Shown here piece after piece: positions 1 to 5,054 of a stretch of 10,350 nt of DNA. Both the position numbers and the translations under genes were made by a program. The stretch is from JASLCR01 sp046462475. Its GTDB lineage: Bacteria; Patescibacteriota; Saccharimonadia; Saccharimonadales; Saccharimonadaceae. The DNA is taken from positions 1 to 10,350 of the forward strand of contig JBKGVB010000032.1 of the NCBI GenBank assembly GCA_046462475.1, read 5' to 3'. The notes beneath the pieces were generated by a model. That model worked only from the letters and a program-made list of their open reading frames with translations. It was not told where the DNA came from and searched no databases. The number at the start of each line of letters is the position of its first letter. The first letter of the stretch is position 1.

Positions 1-405
1 ATAGCCAAAGAGAGGGAATGATTCGGTAAATGAACCGCGGCCAAGAATGACTTGTGCGCGGCCATTCGAGACGGCATCAAGTGTCGAGAATCGTTCGAAT
101 ACGCGTACAGGATCGTCGCTGCTGAGGACGGTGACGCCGGAGGCAAGCTTGATGCGCTTCGTCTTGCTTGCAATAGCAGCGAGGACCATTTCTGGGCTAG
201 AAATAGCGAACTCATCACGGTGGTGTTCTCCAAGGGCGATAACATCGACACCAAGTTTGTCGGCGAGGACTGCCTCCTCGATAACGAGCCGAATAGATTC
301 GGCGTAGTTCATCAGTTTGCCATCTTTGCTCGTCGCCAGGTCGCCGAATGTATCAAGGCCGAAAAGATATTCTGGAGTAGTCGATGTGGTTGGTTTCTTT
401 GTCAT
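1..405 (-). CDS. LLM-class flavin-dependent oxidoreductase, N-terminal part (cut by window edge)
   Basis: Reading the minus strand from the ATG at 405 gives 135 open codons that run off the window, so the C-terminal part is missing. The protein starts MTKKPTTSTTPEYLFGLDTF and contains a GEHHRDEF stretch, SPEMVLAAIA, KLASGVTVLSSDDPVRVFE, and GRGSFTESFPLFGY near the cut. These are hallmarks of the luciferase-like monooxygenase TIM-barrel superfamily; the ending resembles the LLM_2I7G-type subfamily. Family members use reduced flavin to oxidise small organic substrates; the substrate here is unknown. An SD (AAGGA, 412-416) overlaps the stop of the upstream arsR-like gene, only 9 bases away, so the two are probably cotranscribed and translationally coupled. 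The repressor probably controls this enzyme. The family call is secure, the reaction is not. Confidence 0.9.
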   Translation of the reverse strand, partial: MTKKPTTSTTPEYLFGLDTFGDLATSKDGKLMNYAESIRLVIEEAVLADKLGVDVIALGEHHRDEFAISSPEMVLAAIASKTKRIKLASGVTVLSSDDPVRVFERFSTLDAVSNGRAQVILGRGSFTESFPLFGY

Positions 406-414
406 GTGATGTCC

Positions 415-699
415 TTATAATTTGTCTGTATTTATACCGAGTTGTCTTAGCAGTGGCTCGTTCAATTGATAATACTTCTCAACTCCAACTTTGCGCTCAA
501 GAATCACTCCAGCCGCGACGAGTGTATGAAAGTGATGGCTCATGGTTGGCTGCGAGAGGTTGAGGGCGACCGCGCAACCTGAGACGATCTGTTTACTATT
601 CACTTCACCGCCATCACTGGCTAGCTTGCGTACGATCTCTAGTCGAGTGTCGTCACCGAGACTCTTGAATACGACTGCTTTGTTGAGAGTTGTTTCCAT
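415..699 (-). CDS. ArsR-family winged-helix transcriptional repressor
   Basis: This 94-aa protein has the size and fold pattern of an ArsR/SmtB repressor: an N-terminal helix with SLGDDTRLEIVRKLA (residues 13-27), a helix-turn-helix around 45-61 (ALNLSQPTMSHHFHTL), and a beta-wing (GVILERKVGVEKYYQL). It has a single cysteine (Cys42) and no CxC or His-rich metal site, so a metal sensor is unlikely; a redox or small-molecule signal is possible. It is the first gene of an operon with the flavin oxidoreductase and diverges from a DoxX-like gene. Its -10 box (707-712) lies 7 bases before the ATG, and a 30-bp palindrome (709-738) overlaps that box, which suggests autorepression. An AGGAG lies only 2 bases before the ATG, too close for a normal SD. 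Confidence 0.92.
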   Translation of the reverse strand: METTLNKAVVFKSLGDDTRLEIVRKLASDGGEVNSKQIVSGCAVALNLSQPTMSHHFHTLVAAGVILERKVGVEKYYQLNEPLLRQLGINTDKL

Positions 700-706
700 A
701 TCTCCT

Positions 707-712
707 ATTATA
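707..712 (-). promoter_or_regulatory. -10 box of arsR-like gene, leaderless arrangement
   Basis: On the minus strand TATAAT is followed by 7 bases (AGGAGAT) and then the ATG at 699. Initiation 6-7 bases downstream of the box would place the 5' end at or next to the start codon. No clear -35 is visible. Confidence 0.65.
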
Positions 713-738
713 TAGATATATTTAAATATTTCAATATA
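709..738. promoter_or_regulatory. Candidate ArsR operator (30-bp imperfect palindrome)
   Basis: The two 15-base arms, centred between 723 and 724, match in 13 of 15 pairs. The core ATATTTAAATAT at 718-729 is perfect. The site overlaps the arsR -10 box and lies upstream of the doxX start, where an autoregulating ArsR-type dimer would bind to control both directions. The region is AT-rich, so some symmetry could arise by chance, but the length and position support an operator. Confidence 0.6.
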
Positions 739-770
739 TAAAAATGGAACGTTTATTTTAAAAGGAGGTG

Positions 771-776
771 TATACT
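771..776 (+). promoter_or_regulatory. Possible -10 box of doxX-like gene
   Basis: TATACT is followed by 6 bases and then the ATG at 783, the same geometry as other leaderless candidates in the window. This conflicts with a perfect SD (AAGGAGGTG, 762-770) immediately upstream, which would lie outside a leaderless mRNA. Confidence 0.45.
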
Positions 777-782
777 AGCAAT

Positions 783-1172
783 ATGTTTACGTTTACCGTA
801 CCTGCTATCTTGGTGAGTGCCGTATTATTTCTGGTGCGTATCATCTTGGCAGTGACATTCTTTGCCGAAGCACGCTTTAAATTAAGAGATATAAAAACCT
901 TTGCTAAAAAAGATGGTGTGCCTCTTCCAGCCGCCTACTTTGTAGCAATAGCAGAATTATGCGCGGCGCTTAGCATGCTTAGCGGCGTGTTGGCGCAGTG
1001 GGCTGGAGTCGGTCTTGTCGCGCTTATGTGTATCACGATCAGCATACACATCTTTAAATGGCATAGTCCATATTGGGCCAATAAGAGAGGCTGGGAATAT
1101 GACCTTATTATGCTAGCCTTTGCGGCGGTTATTGCAGTCTTTGGTGCCGGTCAATTTGTCCTATTCCAGTAA
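783..1172 (+). CDS. DoxX-like integral membrane protein
   Basis: This 129-aa protein is very hydrophobic, with about four membrane helices: roughly residues 4-27, 47-69, 72-90 and 108-128. The pattern matches the DoxX/DoxX-like family: an N-terminal helix, a FAEARFKLRDIKTFAKKDGVP loop, then PAAYFVAIAELCAALSMLSG. Members are small inner-membrane proteins tied to oxidoreductase or redox-stress systems; the exact role is unknown. It diverges from the arsR/flavin-oxidoreductase operon across a shared operator, so it is probably in the same regulon. The reading frame is open from a GTG at 768, but that codon overlaps the SD (762-770), so the ATG at 783 is chosen. The SD then sits 14 bases away, longer than ideal. 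Confidence 0.85.
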   Translation: MFTFTVPAILVSAVLFLVRIILAVTFFAEARFKLRDIKTFAKKDGVPLPAAYFVAIAELCAALSMLSGVLAQWAGVGLVALMCITISIHIFKWHSPYWANKRGWEYDLIMLAFAAVIAVFGAGQFVLFQ

Positions 1173-1188
1173 GAAAAATCAGTAGATA

Positions 1189-1554
1189 TTAATGCAAAAA
1201 AGCGACGGTATGGTCTGGTAGCTGTGCTCGAATATGATCTATCTGGCCAGGAGTAAGAGCATCCTTGAGAGCGTGCCAGGCGGAAAGTATTTGCTTTTTC
1301 GCACGCGGTTCATCGATGTTCTGCACTATCTGGAATTGCTCAAATATATCTTGCTTGACGATGTCCGTGGTCGGGAATACGGACAAGGCTTGGTCCTGAA
1401 GTTCGACAGGTAGTTGACTGGCAAAATCTTTTCGCTCCCCTTCTGTAAGGTGAGCCGCCAAGACGGTCACTGTTCCGTCGAGCGCGTCCTTAGATTCCTT
1501 GTCCGAGAAGCCAGAGTAAAGCTGTACTTTTTTGATAAGTTCACGATATTTCAT
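1189..1554 (-). CDS. DUF2267 domain protein
   Basis: This 121-aa protein consists of a single DUF2267-type domain: an N-terminal YRELIKKVQLYSGFSDKESKDALDGTVTVLAAHLTEGE, then a helical region with LPVELQDQ, and a C-terminal helix pair ending TPGQIDHIRAQLPDHTVAFL. DUF2267 proteins are small, soluble, all-helical and often encoded among general stress genes; no biochemical activity is known to me. It is the last gene of the stress-type operon, 11 bases after the aldo/keto reductase. Its SD (AAGGAGA) overlaps the stop codon of that gene, which suggests translational coupling. It converges on the doxX-like gene with only 16 bases between the stops and no obvious terminator. Confidence 0.87.
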   Translation of the reverse strand: MKYRELIKKVQLYSGFSDKESKDALDGTVTVLAAHLTEGERKDFASQLPVELQDQALSVFPTTDIVKQDIFEQFQIVQNIDEPRAKKQILSAWHALKDALTPGQIDHIRAQLPDHTVAFLH

Positions 1555-1565
1555 TGTGGATCTCC

Positions 1566-2381
1566 TTACCTATTAAGTTGATAAATTGGCTTTTCTGCGA
1601 GAACAGAATAGTCTTCGTTTATACTATCAAGCGCCTGCATATCCTCATCTGCGAGTTCAAAGTCAAACACTGCATGATTTTCCTCAATATGTGCGGGATT
1701 CTCAGACTTTACGACAGGCACCCAGCCATGCTGAATATTCCATCGGATAAGTATCTGTGCTGGCGTCTTTTCATATTTTTCGCAAATATCAGTGAGATAT
1801 CCATCGTCAAGACGTTCTCCATGAGTGAGTGGGCTATAAGACTGAATGACAATATCGTTTTCGGCACAAAATGTATTCATCTGCCGACTCCATCCAAAGG
1901 GCGTCCACTCAATTTGGTTCACAACAGGTTTAACACCCGTAAGGTCGGTAAGGGTCTGAATTTGCTGTTCGGAATAATTACTGACACCTATATCGCGGAC
2001 TTTGTCCTCTTGTCGTGCCTTGATCAGGTCGCGCCATAGCGCTTCACCGGCACTATCTTTAGGTGGTCTATGGATGAGCATCAAATCAACATAGTCAACT
2101 TGCAATTCCGCCAAGTTCTTGACGGTTGCGGCATAGGCATCGTCTGTTTCCTCTACTTTGGTGACAAGATATATCGACGAACGGGGAATGTGCCCTCGCT
2201 TCAGTGCTTCGGCGATACCTGGCTGACTGCCGTAATCGCCAGAAGTATCAATCATGCGGTACCCCGCGGCGACTGCAGCCTCCGTAGCGCTTTTTGCGTC
2301 TCCTTTTATACCCCAGGTGCCAAAGCCGATAGAGGGCATTTCGGTGCCAGTATGTAGTTGTACGGTTGATTGGGAATCCAT
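1566..2381 (-). CDS. Aldo/keto reductase
   Basis: This 271-aa protein has the normal length for a 2,5-diketo-gluconate-reductase-like aldo/keto reductase, a cytosolic TIM-barrel enzyme that reduces aldehydes or ketones with NAD(P)H. The catalytic tetrad is complete: Asp45 (MIDTSGDYG), Tyr50, Lys75 (YLVTK) and His104 (LMLIHRP). Further family motifs are DIGVSNYSEQQI, VVNQIEWTPF and the coenzyme-binding VPVVKSENPAHIEEN. The start has a strong SD (AAAGGAGG, 4 bases before the ATG). It lies in the stress operon, between the coiled-coil peptide (29-base gap) and the DUF2267 gene. The likely role is detoxification of reactive carbonyls, inferred from context; the substrate is not predictable from sequence. 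Confidence 0.95.
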   Translation of the reverse strand: MDSQSTVQLHTGTEMPSIGFGTWGIKGDAKSATEAAVAAGYRMIDTSGDYGSQPGIAEALKRGHIPRSSIYLVTKVEETDDAYAATVKNLAELQVDYVDLMLIHRPPKDSAGEALWRDLIKARQEDKVRDIGVSNYSEQQIQTLTDLTGVKPVVNQIEWTPFGWSRQMNTFCAENDIVIQSYSPLTHGERLDDGYLTDICEKYEKTPAQILIRWNIQHGWVPVVKSENPAHIEENHAVFDFELADEDMQALDSINEDYSVLAEKPIYQLNR

Positions 2382-2410
2382 ATTGCCTCCTTTAAGGTAT
2401 AGGCTTGAGG

Positions 2411-2605
2411 TTACAGGAAGAACCCGGTGCTACCTCCAGCTTTTCGCTTCTCGTCGACTGCCTTTTGTTTTTCCTGCTCTGCTTCATGGATTTTTTTCTC
2501 AGCCTCTTCTATGTCCTGCTTGCGTTCATCGGCTTCCTGATCCTTGGACTCAGCTTGCTTGCGCAGGGCGTCTGCTTCTTTCTCTAGTTGTTCAGGTGTA
2601 CTCAT
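2411..2605 (-). CDS. Small coiled-coil protein
   Basis: This 64-aa, highly charged protein is almost wholly Glu/Lys/Gln/Ala-rich helix from about residue 4 to 56 (for example EKEADALRKQAESKDQEADE), with a heptad-like spacing of A/L/I that suggests a coiled coil. It ends with a hydrophobic AGGSTGFFL tail. The start is well supported by an SD (AAGGAGG, 6 bases before the ATG). It lies between the 82-aa orphan (24-base gap) and the aldo/keto reductase in the stress operon. No named family is recognised. The composition resembles small hydrophilic stress proteins, but function is not inferred. The opposite strand is open too and would encode a Leu/Phe-rich peptide, which is an expected artefact. 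Confidence 0.72.
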   Translation of the reverse strand: MSTPEQLEKEADALRKQAESKDQEADERKQDIEEAEKKIHEAEQEKQKAVDEKRKAGGSTGFFL

Positions 2606-2629
2606 AATTCACCTCCTTCATTCCTTTAT

Positions 2630-2878
2630 CTAGGGAATATTACGTGCTGGTGTAATTCGTATAATGATTTGATCACCATCGGTTGATCTTTTGTAGCAGG
2701 GAAATGGTACATCTCTTCCACTAGCTGCGCCCATCGACCAGATTGTCTTATTTCGTGCGCCAAATCTATGTGAATCGAGATTATTATCAATAAAAGATGG
2801 GTCGAGGGCACTTTCTGAAAACTCAAGAATGGTTTCCTCATTACCGAATGTAATTTCCTTTGTTGGTGGCTTTGCCAT
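2630..2878 (-). CDS. Unrecognised 82-aa protein
   Basis: I do not recognise this protein. It is predicted soluble, begins MAKPPTKEITFGNEETILEF, has a central SFIDNNLDSHRFGARNKTIW stretch, and ends with a short beta-like GDQIIIRITPARNIP. There is no membrane segment, no cysteine pair (one Cys only) and no obvious motif. Support for it being a gene is a near-perfect SD (AAGGAGG, 7 bases before the ATG), the same orientation as its neighbours, and a 24-base gap to the next gene. It follows the KGG gene by 87 bases, a gap containing a strong hairpin. An overlapping frame from 2841 to 2626 is also open but has no SD. Confidence 0.65.
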   Translation of the reverse strand: MAKPPTKEITFGNEETILEFSESALDPSFIDNNLDSHRFGARNKTIWSMGAASGRDVPFPCYKRSTDGDQIIIRITPARNIP

Positions 2879-2908
2879 CGCAGGCCTCCTTTCTTATAAA
2901 AGTTTGGG

Positions 2909-2940
2909 CCGGAGGGGAAGAGTTCTATTCTTCCCCTCGG
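2909..2940 (-). terminator. Strong hairpin between KGG gene and downstream genes
   Basis: Arms 2909-2921 and 2929-2940 pair over 12 bases with one bulged G and a 7-base loop. On the minus strand it follows the KGG stop codon by 25 bases. A T-rich stretch (AAACTTTTAT) follows but is not immediately adjacent, so it could be a leaky terminator or an RNA-stabilising hairpin that sets KGG expression above the rest of the operon. Confidence 0.55.
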
Positions 2941-2965
2941 AGTATGCCGTGTCGGTCAGGAGAGA

Positions 2966-3157
2966 CTAGCTGTTACGGTGACTATTCTGACCCCCGCGAC
3001 GTTTTGCTTCGGTCGGTTGGGCAGCTGCGCCCTTCTTGCCAAGTTCAGACATATTCTGCTTAGCACTACTTGCTTTACCGCCCTTTTGGGAAATTGCTCG
3101 CTGTTTGTCTTCATCCATGCTTGCGAAGCCACGGTTGCTTGTATTGTTCCTTGCCAT
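2966..3157 (-). CDS. KGG-motif general stress protein (con-10/GsiB-like)
   Basis: This 63-aa, very hydrophilic protein has glycine-lysine motifs of the KGG family: ISQKGGKASS around residue 22-31, LGKKGAAA near 39-46 and AKRRGGQNS near the end, preceded by GFASMDEDKQRAI. Such proteins (the GsiB and fungal con-10 type) are hydrophilin-like and are made under general, osmotic or desiccation stress; the protective mechanism is not established. The frame is open upstream to an ATG at 3184, but the ATG at 3157 is chosen because AAAGGAGGG lies 5 bases before it. It is the first gene of the minus-strand stress operon and diverges from the Crp/Fnr regulator across a 209-bp region that contains a Crp-type palindrome. 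Confidence 0.88.
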   Translation of the reverse strand: MARNNTSNRGFASMDEDKQRAISQKGGKASSAKQNMSELGKKGAAAQPTEAKRRGGQNSHRNS

Positions 3158-3259
3158 GTTTCCCTCCTTTGTTTGGTTTGGCACTTTCTACTGTAGGCTG
3201 ATTCGGCATGGCCTGCAGTTAGATCTATTGCAGAGCAACCATATGAATCTTGTGGATTG

Positions 3260-3277
3260 ATGTAAGATATCCTACAT
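3260..3277. promoter_or_regulatory. Candidate Crp/Fnr-family operator
   Basis: ATGTAAGATATCCTACAT is an 18-bp palindrome with one mismatched pair. It has the Crp layout of 5-base half-sites separated by 6 bases: TGTAA-N6-CTACA against the classical TGTGA-N6-TCACA. Its centre is about 98 bases upstream of the regulator's start codon and about 112 bases upstream of the KGG start. It could be the target of the adjacent Crp/Fnr protein. Confidence 0.6.
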
Positions 3278-3354
3278 TTACGGATGGGTATGGGTATGAA
3301 AAGTGGCCAAGAATAGTGCATTTTTTGCTCATGTTTTTATTGATTGCTGACGAG

Positions 3355-3360
3355 TATAAT
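3355..3360 (+). promoter_or_regulatory. -10 box of Crp/Fnr gene, leaderless arrangement
   Basis: GAG-TATAAT is followed by exactly 6 bases and then the ATG at 3367. There is no SD before that ATG and no good -35 at 16-18 bases spacing. This decides the start codon of the regulator. Confidence 0.7.
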
Positions 3361-3366
3361 AAAGAT

Positions 3367-4029
3367 ATGGCAAGCAATACTGTAGTGATCCCGCCAGTTG
3401 TGCAAAAGCTCATGCAGTCTGCTCAGCTGCGACGCATCCCAAAAGGACAAATTATTCTTTACGAAGGAGATATGTTGCGTGATGTGTTTATTATAAAGTC
3501 AGGAGTCGTAAAACTGTACGATATTGATGAGCAGGGAAACGAAAAAATCCTTCATATTGTGAAGACGCCTGCCGTTGTGCCGTTTGCCTTTTTCTCGGGT
3601 GTGCATAATGCACTGAAATGGTTTTATGTCACACTGACGGACTGCGAATTATGTATGATGCCTGCAGATGAACTTCGCTCTCGTGTAAAGCAAGACAGTG
3701 AGCTTGCCGAAGTACTGACAAATGCGTTCTCACAGGATGTCCACGAACTTCTGGTGCGCTTGAGTAGTCTTGGAAAGACAAATATTCAAGATAAAGTTGC
3801 TGCGGCACTCCGCTTTCTTTTAGAGCGTCATGCCACCAAGCAGCGCTCCGGACGATGGCGTGTTGATTTTCCCGTTAGCCATCAGCTCATTGCTGATTTG
3901 TGCGGAATTACCAGGGAAAGTGCCGCGATCGTTATGAAGGAATTCCAGAAAAAGAAGATTGTCAGCGCGCCACAATCAACTGTACTTGAGATCGAGAGAA
4001 AACGCTTACTTGGCTATACGTCGGACTAA
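3367..4029 (+). CDS. Crp/Fnr-family transcriptional regulator
   Basis: This 220-aa protein has an N-terminal cyclic-nucleotide-type beta-barrel (about residues 22-100: RRIPKGQIILYEGD, VFIIKSGVVKLYDID, NEKILHIVKTPAVVPFAFFSG), a long dimerisation helix (about 108-135) and a C-terminal Crp-type helix-turn-helix (about 169-196: VSHQLIADLCGITRESAAIV). It lacks the GE...R(S/T) phosphate-binding signature of cAMP receptors and the N-terminal cysteines of Fnr, so neither cAMP nor an Fe-S cluster is an obvious ligand. The frame is open from 3250, but the TATAAT at 3355-3360 would then lie inside the coding region; the ATG at 3367 fits a leaderless start and the family's normal N-terminus. It diverges from the stress operon. 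Its last 4 bases overlap the convergent membrane-protein gene. Confidence 0.92.
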   Translation: MASNTVVIPPVVQKLMQSAQLRRIPKGQIILYEGDMLRDVFIIKSGVVKLYDIDEQGNEKILHIVKTPAVVPFAFFSGVHNALKWFYVTLTDCELCMMPADELRSRVKQDSELAEVLTNAFSQDVHELLVRLSSLGKTNIQDKVAAALRFLLERHATKQRSGRWRVDFPVSHQLIADLCGITRESAAIVMKEFQKKKIVSAPQSTVLEIERKRLLGYTSD

Positions 4030-4685
4030 TAAATTGAAGTATTTCTACTACGCTCGCGACTAACCCATGCCAGTAGTTGGCTTAAGAGGATGAATCCAAT
4101 TGCAATACCAATAACATACAGCATGACATTCACTGATCCGCCTATCTTTGCAGGATTAAGGAAAGGATATGGATACCATCCGATGACACTGGCTCGGATA
4201 AAGGTATAAATCATCCACAGAATAGGGAACGCAAGCCACCACCATGCTTCGCTAGTGGAGATTGATTTTGCAGATGGCCAGAGCAGCCACCATACGATGA
4301 TGAAGATAGGGCAGAGGTAGTGAAGCACAAAGTTATTCCAATCGAGGCTGAGAGTAGGGTTTGCCTCCGGGTTGTTGTGGAGCAAGAGCGCATATACAAC
4401 ACCTGTAACGATCATGTATAGTGTCGCACCGCCGCGGAGATAGCGGAACCAGTCGCCAAATGATTTGTTGCGTGCGATAGCGATTGCCGCAAGGATAAAT
4501 ACGACTGCCGCGATCAGGTTGCTTTGTACGGTGAAGTAGCTAAAGAGATTCCAGCCATAGTAATCCGGAAGCCTGCCAACATCCCAGGCGTTCCACGGAC
4601 TAATTGCCGTAATGACGAGGGTCGCCATTATCAGTAGTGCTGCGATATTGATAAAAGGCAGGGGGCGCTGTGTGAATTTTTTCAT
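4026..4685 (-). CDS. Pr6Pr-type six-helix membrane protein
   Basis: This 219-aa protein has about six membrane helices: roughly residues 10-30, 45-70, 84-103, 118-137, 147-167 and 184-208. Its layout and motifs match the Pr6Pr family of bacterial membrane proteins: YFTVQSNLIAAVVF in helix 2, an internal H-N-N/L-H-Y stretch (LDWNNFVLHYLCPIFI), and GWYPYPFLNPAKIGG before the last helix. Function is unknown; related folds are found in integral membrane enzymes and sensors. It converges on and overlaps the Crp/Fnr gene by 4 bases at the stop codons, and diverges from the DUF4342 gene with 39 bases between starts. No SD precedes the ATG; a TACAAT box (4696-4701) lies 10 bases upstream, suggesting a very short leader. 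Confidence 0.8.
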   Translation of the reverse strand: MKKFTQRPLPFINIAALLIMATLVITAISPWNAWDVGRLPDYYGWNLFSYFTVQSNLIAAVVFILAAIAIARNKSFGDWFRYLRGGATLYMIVTGVVYALLLHNNPEANPTLSLDWNNFVLHYLCPIFIIVWWLLWPSAKSISTSEAWWWLAFPILWMIYTFIRASVIGWYPYPFLNPAKIGGSVNVMLYVIGIAIGFILLSQLLAWVSRERSRNTSIY

Positions 4686-4695
4686 GGTTATGCTT

Positions 4696-4718
4696 ATTGT
4701 AACACCTCAGAGTATAAT
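4696..4718. promoter_or_regulatory. Back-to-back -10 boxes of Pr6Pr and DUF4342 genes
   Basis: On the minus strand TACAAT (4696-4701) sits 10 bases before the ATG at 4685. On the plus strand GAG-TATAAT (-10 at 4713-4718) sits 6 bases before the ATG at 4725. The two boxes are 11 bases apart, so each promoter's -35 zone falls in or next to the other transcription unit and simultaneous polymerase binding seems unlikely. Confidence 0.6.
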
Positions 4719-4724
4719 GGGAAT

Positions 4725-4970
4725 ATGACAAAGCGCACGGAAGAATTCAAAGTAAGTGGTGAAGATCTACTTAAAAAGGTAAAAGAAATTATCGCCGAAG
4801 GCAATGCTCGCAAGATTACCGTTAAGAGCAAAGAAGGCAAGACGATTGTCGAACTACCCCTGACCGTTGGCGTTGTAGGTGCGGCACTTGCGCCACTGCT
4901 TGCAGCCGTGGGTGCGATCGCGGCGCTCGTGACTGAGTGTACGATTATTGTTGAGCGCAGCGAATCGTAA
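4725..4970 (+). CDS. DUF4342 protein
   Basis: This 81-aa protein has the whole DUF4342 pattern: EEFKVSGEDLLKKVKEIIAEGNARKITVKSKEGKTIVELPLTVGVVG, then a hydrophobic Ala/Leu/Val segment at about residues 47-69 that could enter the membrane, and a TIIVER end. The N-terminal half looks like a small UBA-like helical module followed by two strands. Members are widespread in Gram-positives and CPR bacteria; function is unknown. The start is fixed by TATAAT-N6-ATG with no SD. It precedes the KwaB-like gene by 84 bases, but a separate promoter signal lies in that gap, so cotranscription is uncertain. Confidence 0.88.
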   Translation: MTKRTEEFKVSGEDLLKKVKEIIAEGNARKITVKSKEGKTIVELPLTVGVVGAALAPLLAAVGAIAALVTECTIIVERSES

Positions 4971-5010
4971 CGTTGGCAAAAATACGTCGAATTAACCGAG
5001 TCAAACCATT

Positions 5011-5016
5011 TATAAT
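5011..5016 (+). promoter_or_regulatory. Likely -10 box upstream of KwaB-like gene
   Basis: TATAAT lies 38 bases before the ATG at 5055 and sits inside a small palindrome, CCATT-TAT-AATGG (5006-5018), which could be a binding site. The -35 zone is weak. An alternative is TATAGA (5040-5045), 6 bases before the GTG at 5052, which would fit the leaderless pattern. Confidence 0.45.
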
Positions 5017-5054
5017 GGGTCTTGATATTCGCGTAACAATATAGAAAGCAAGTG

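Larger units (their letters stand above)
3158..3366. promoter_or_regulatory. Divergent control region, stress operon / Crp-Fnr regulator
   Basis: These 209 bases hold no convincing gene. They contain the KGG SD (3163-3169), a Crp-type palindrome (3260-3277) and the crp -10 box (3355-3360). I could not identify a convincing -35/-10 pair for the minus-strand operon. Confidence 0.6.

Noticed and set aside
47..420. Two plus-strand open frames at the start of the window
   Set aside because: They lie opposite the flavin oxidoreductase gene, whose minus-strand translation has clear family motifs; the plus-strand products have none.
1554..2039. 161-aa plus-strand open frame
   Set aside because: It is antisense to the aldo/keto reductase, which has a complete catalytic tetrad; no SD or motif supports the plus-strand product.
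2405..2587. Leu/Phe-rich plus-strand peptide that looks like a membrane protein
   Set aside because: It is the expected complement of a Glu/Lys-rich coiled-coil gene, which has a strong SD on the minus strand.
2956..3321. Longer minus-strand frame over the KGG gene
   Set aside because: It overlaps the KGG gene in another frame, has no SD, and would cover the control region.
5022..5036. Possible leader peptide from a TTG just after the TATAAT upstream of the kwaB-like gene
   Set aside because: It would encode only four codons before a stop and has no SD.
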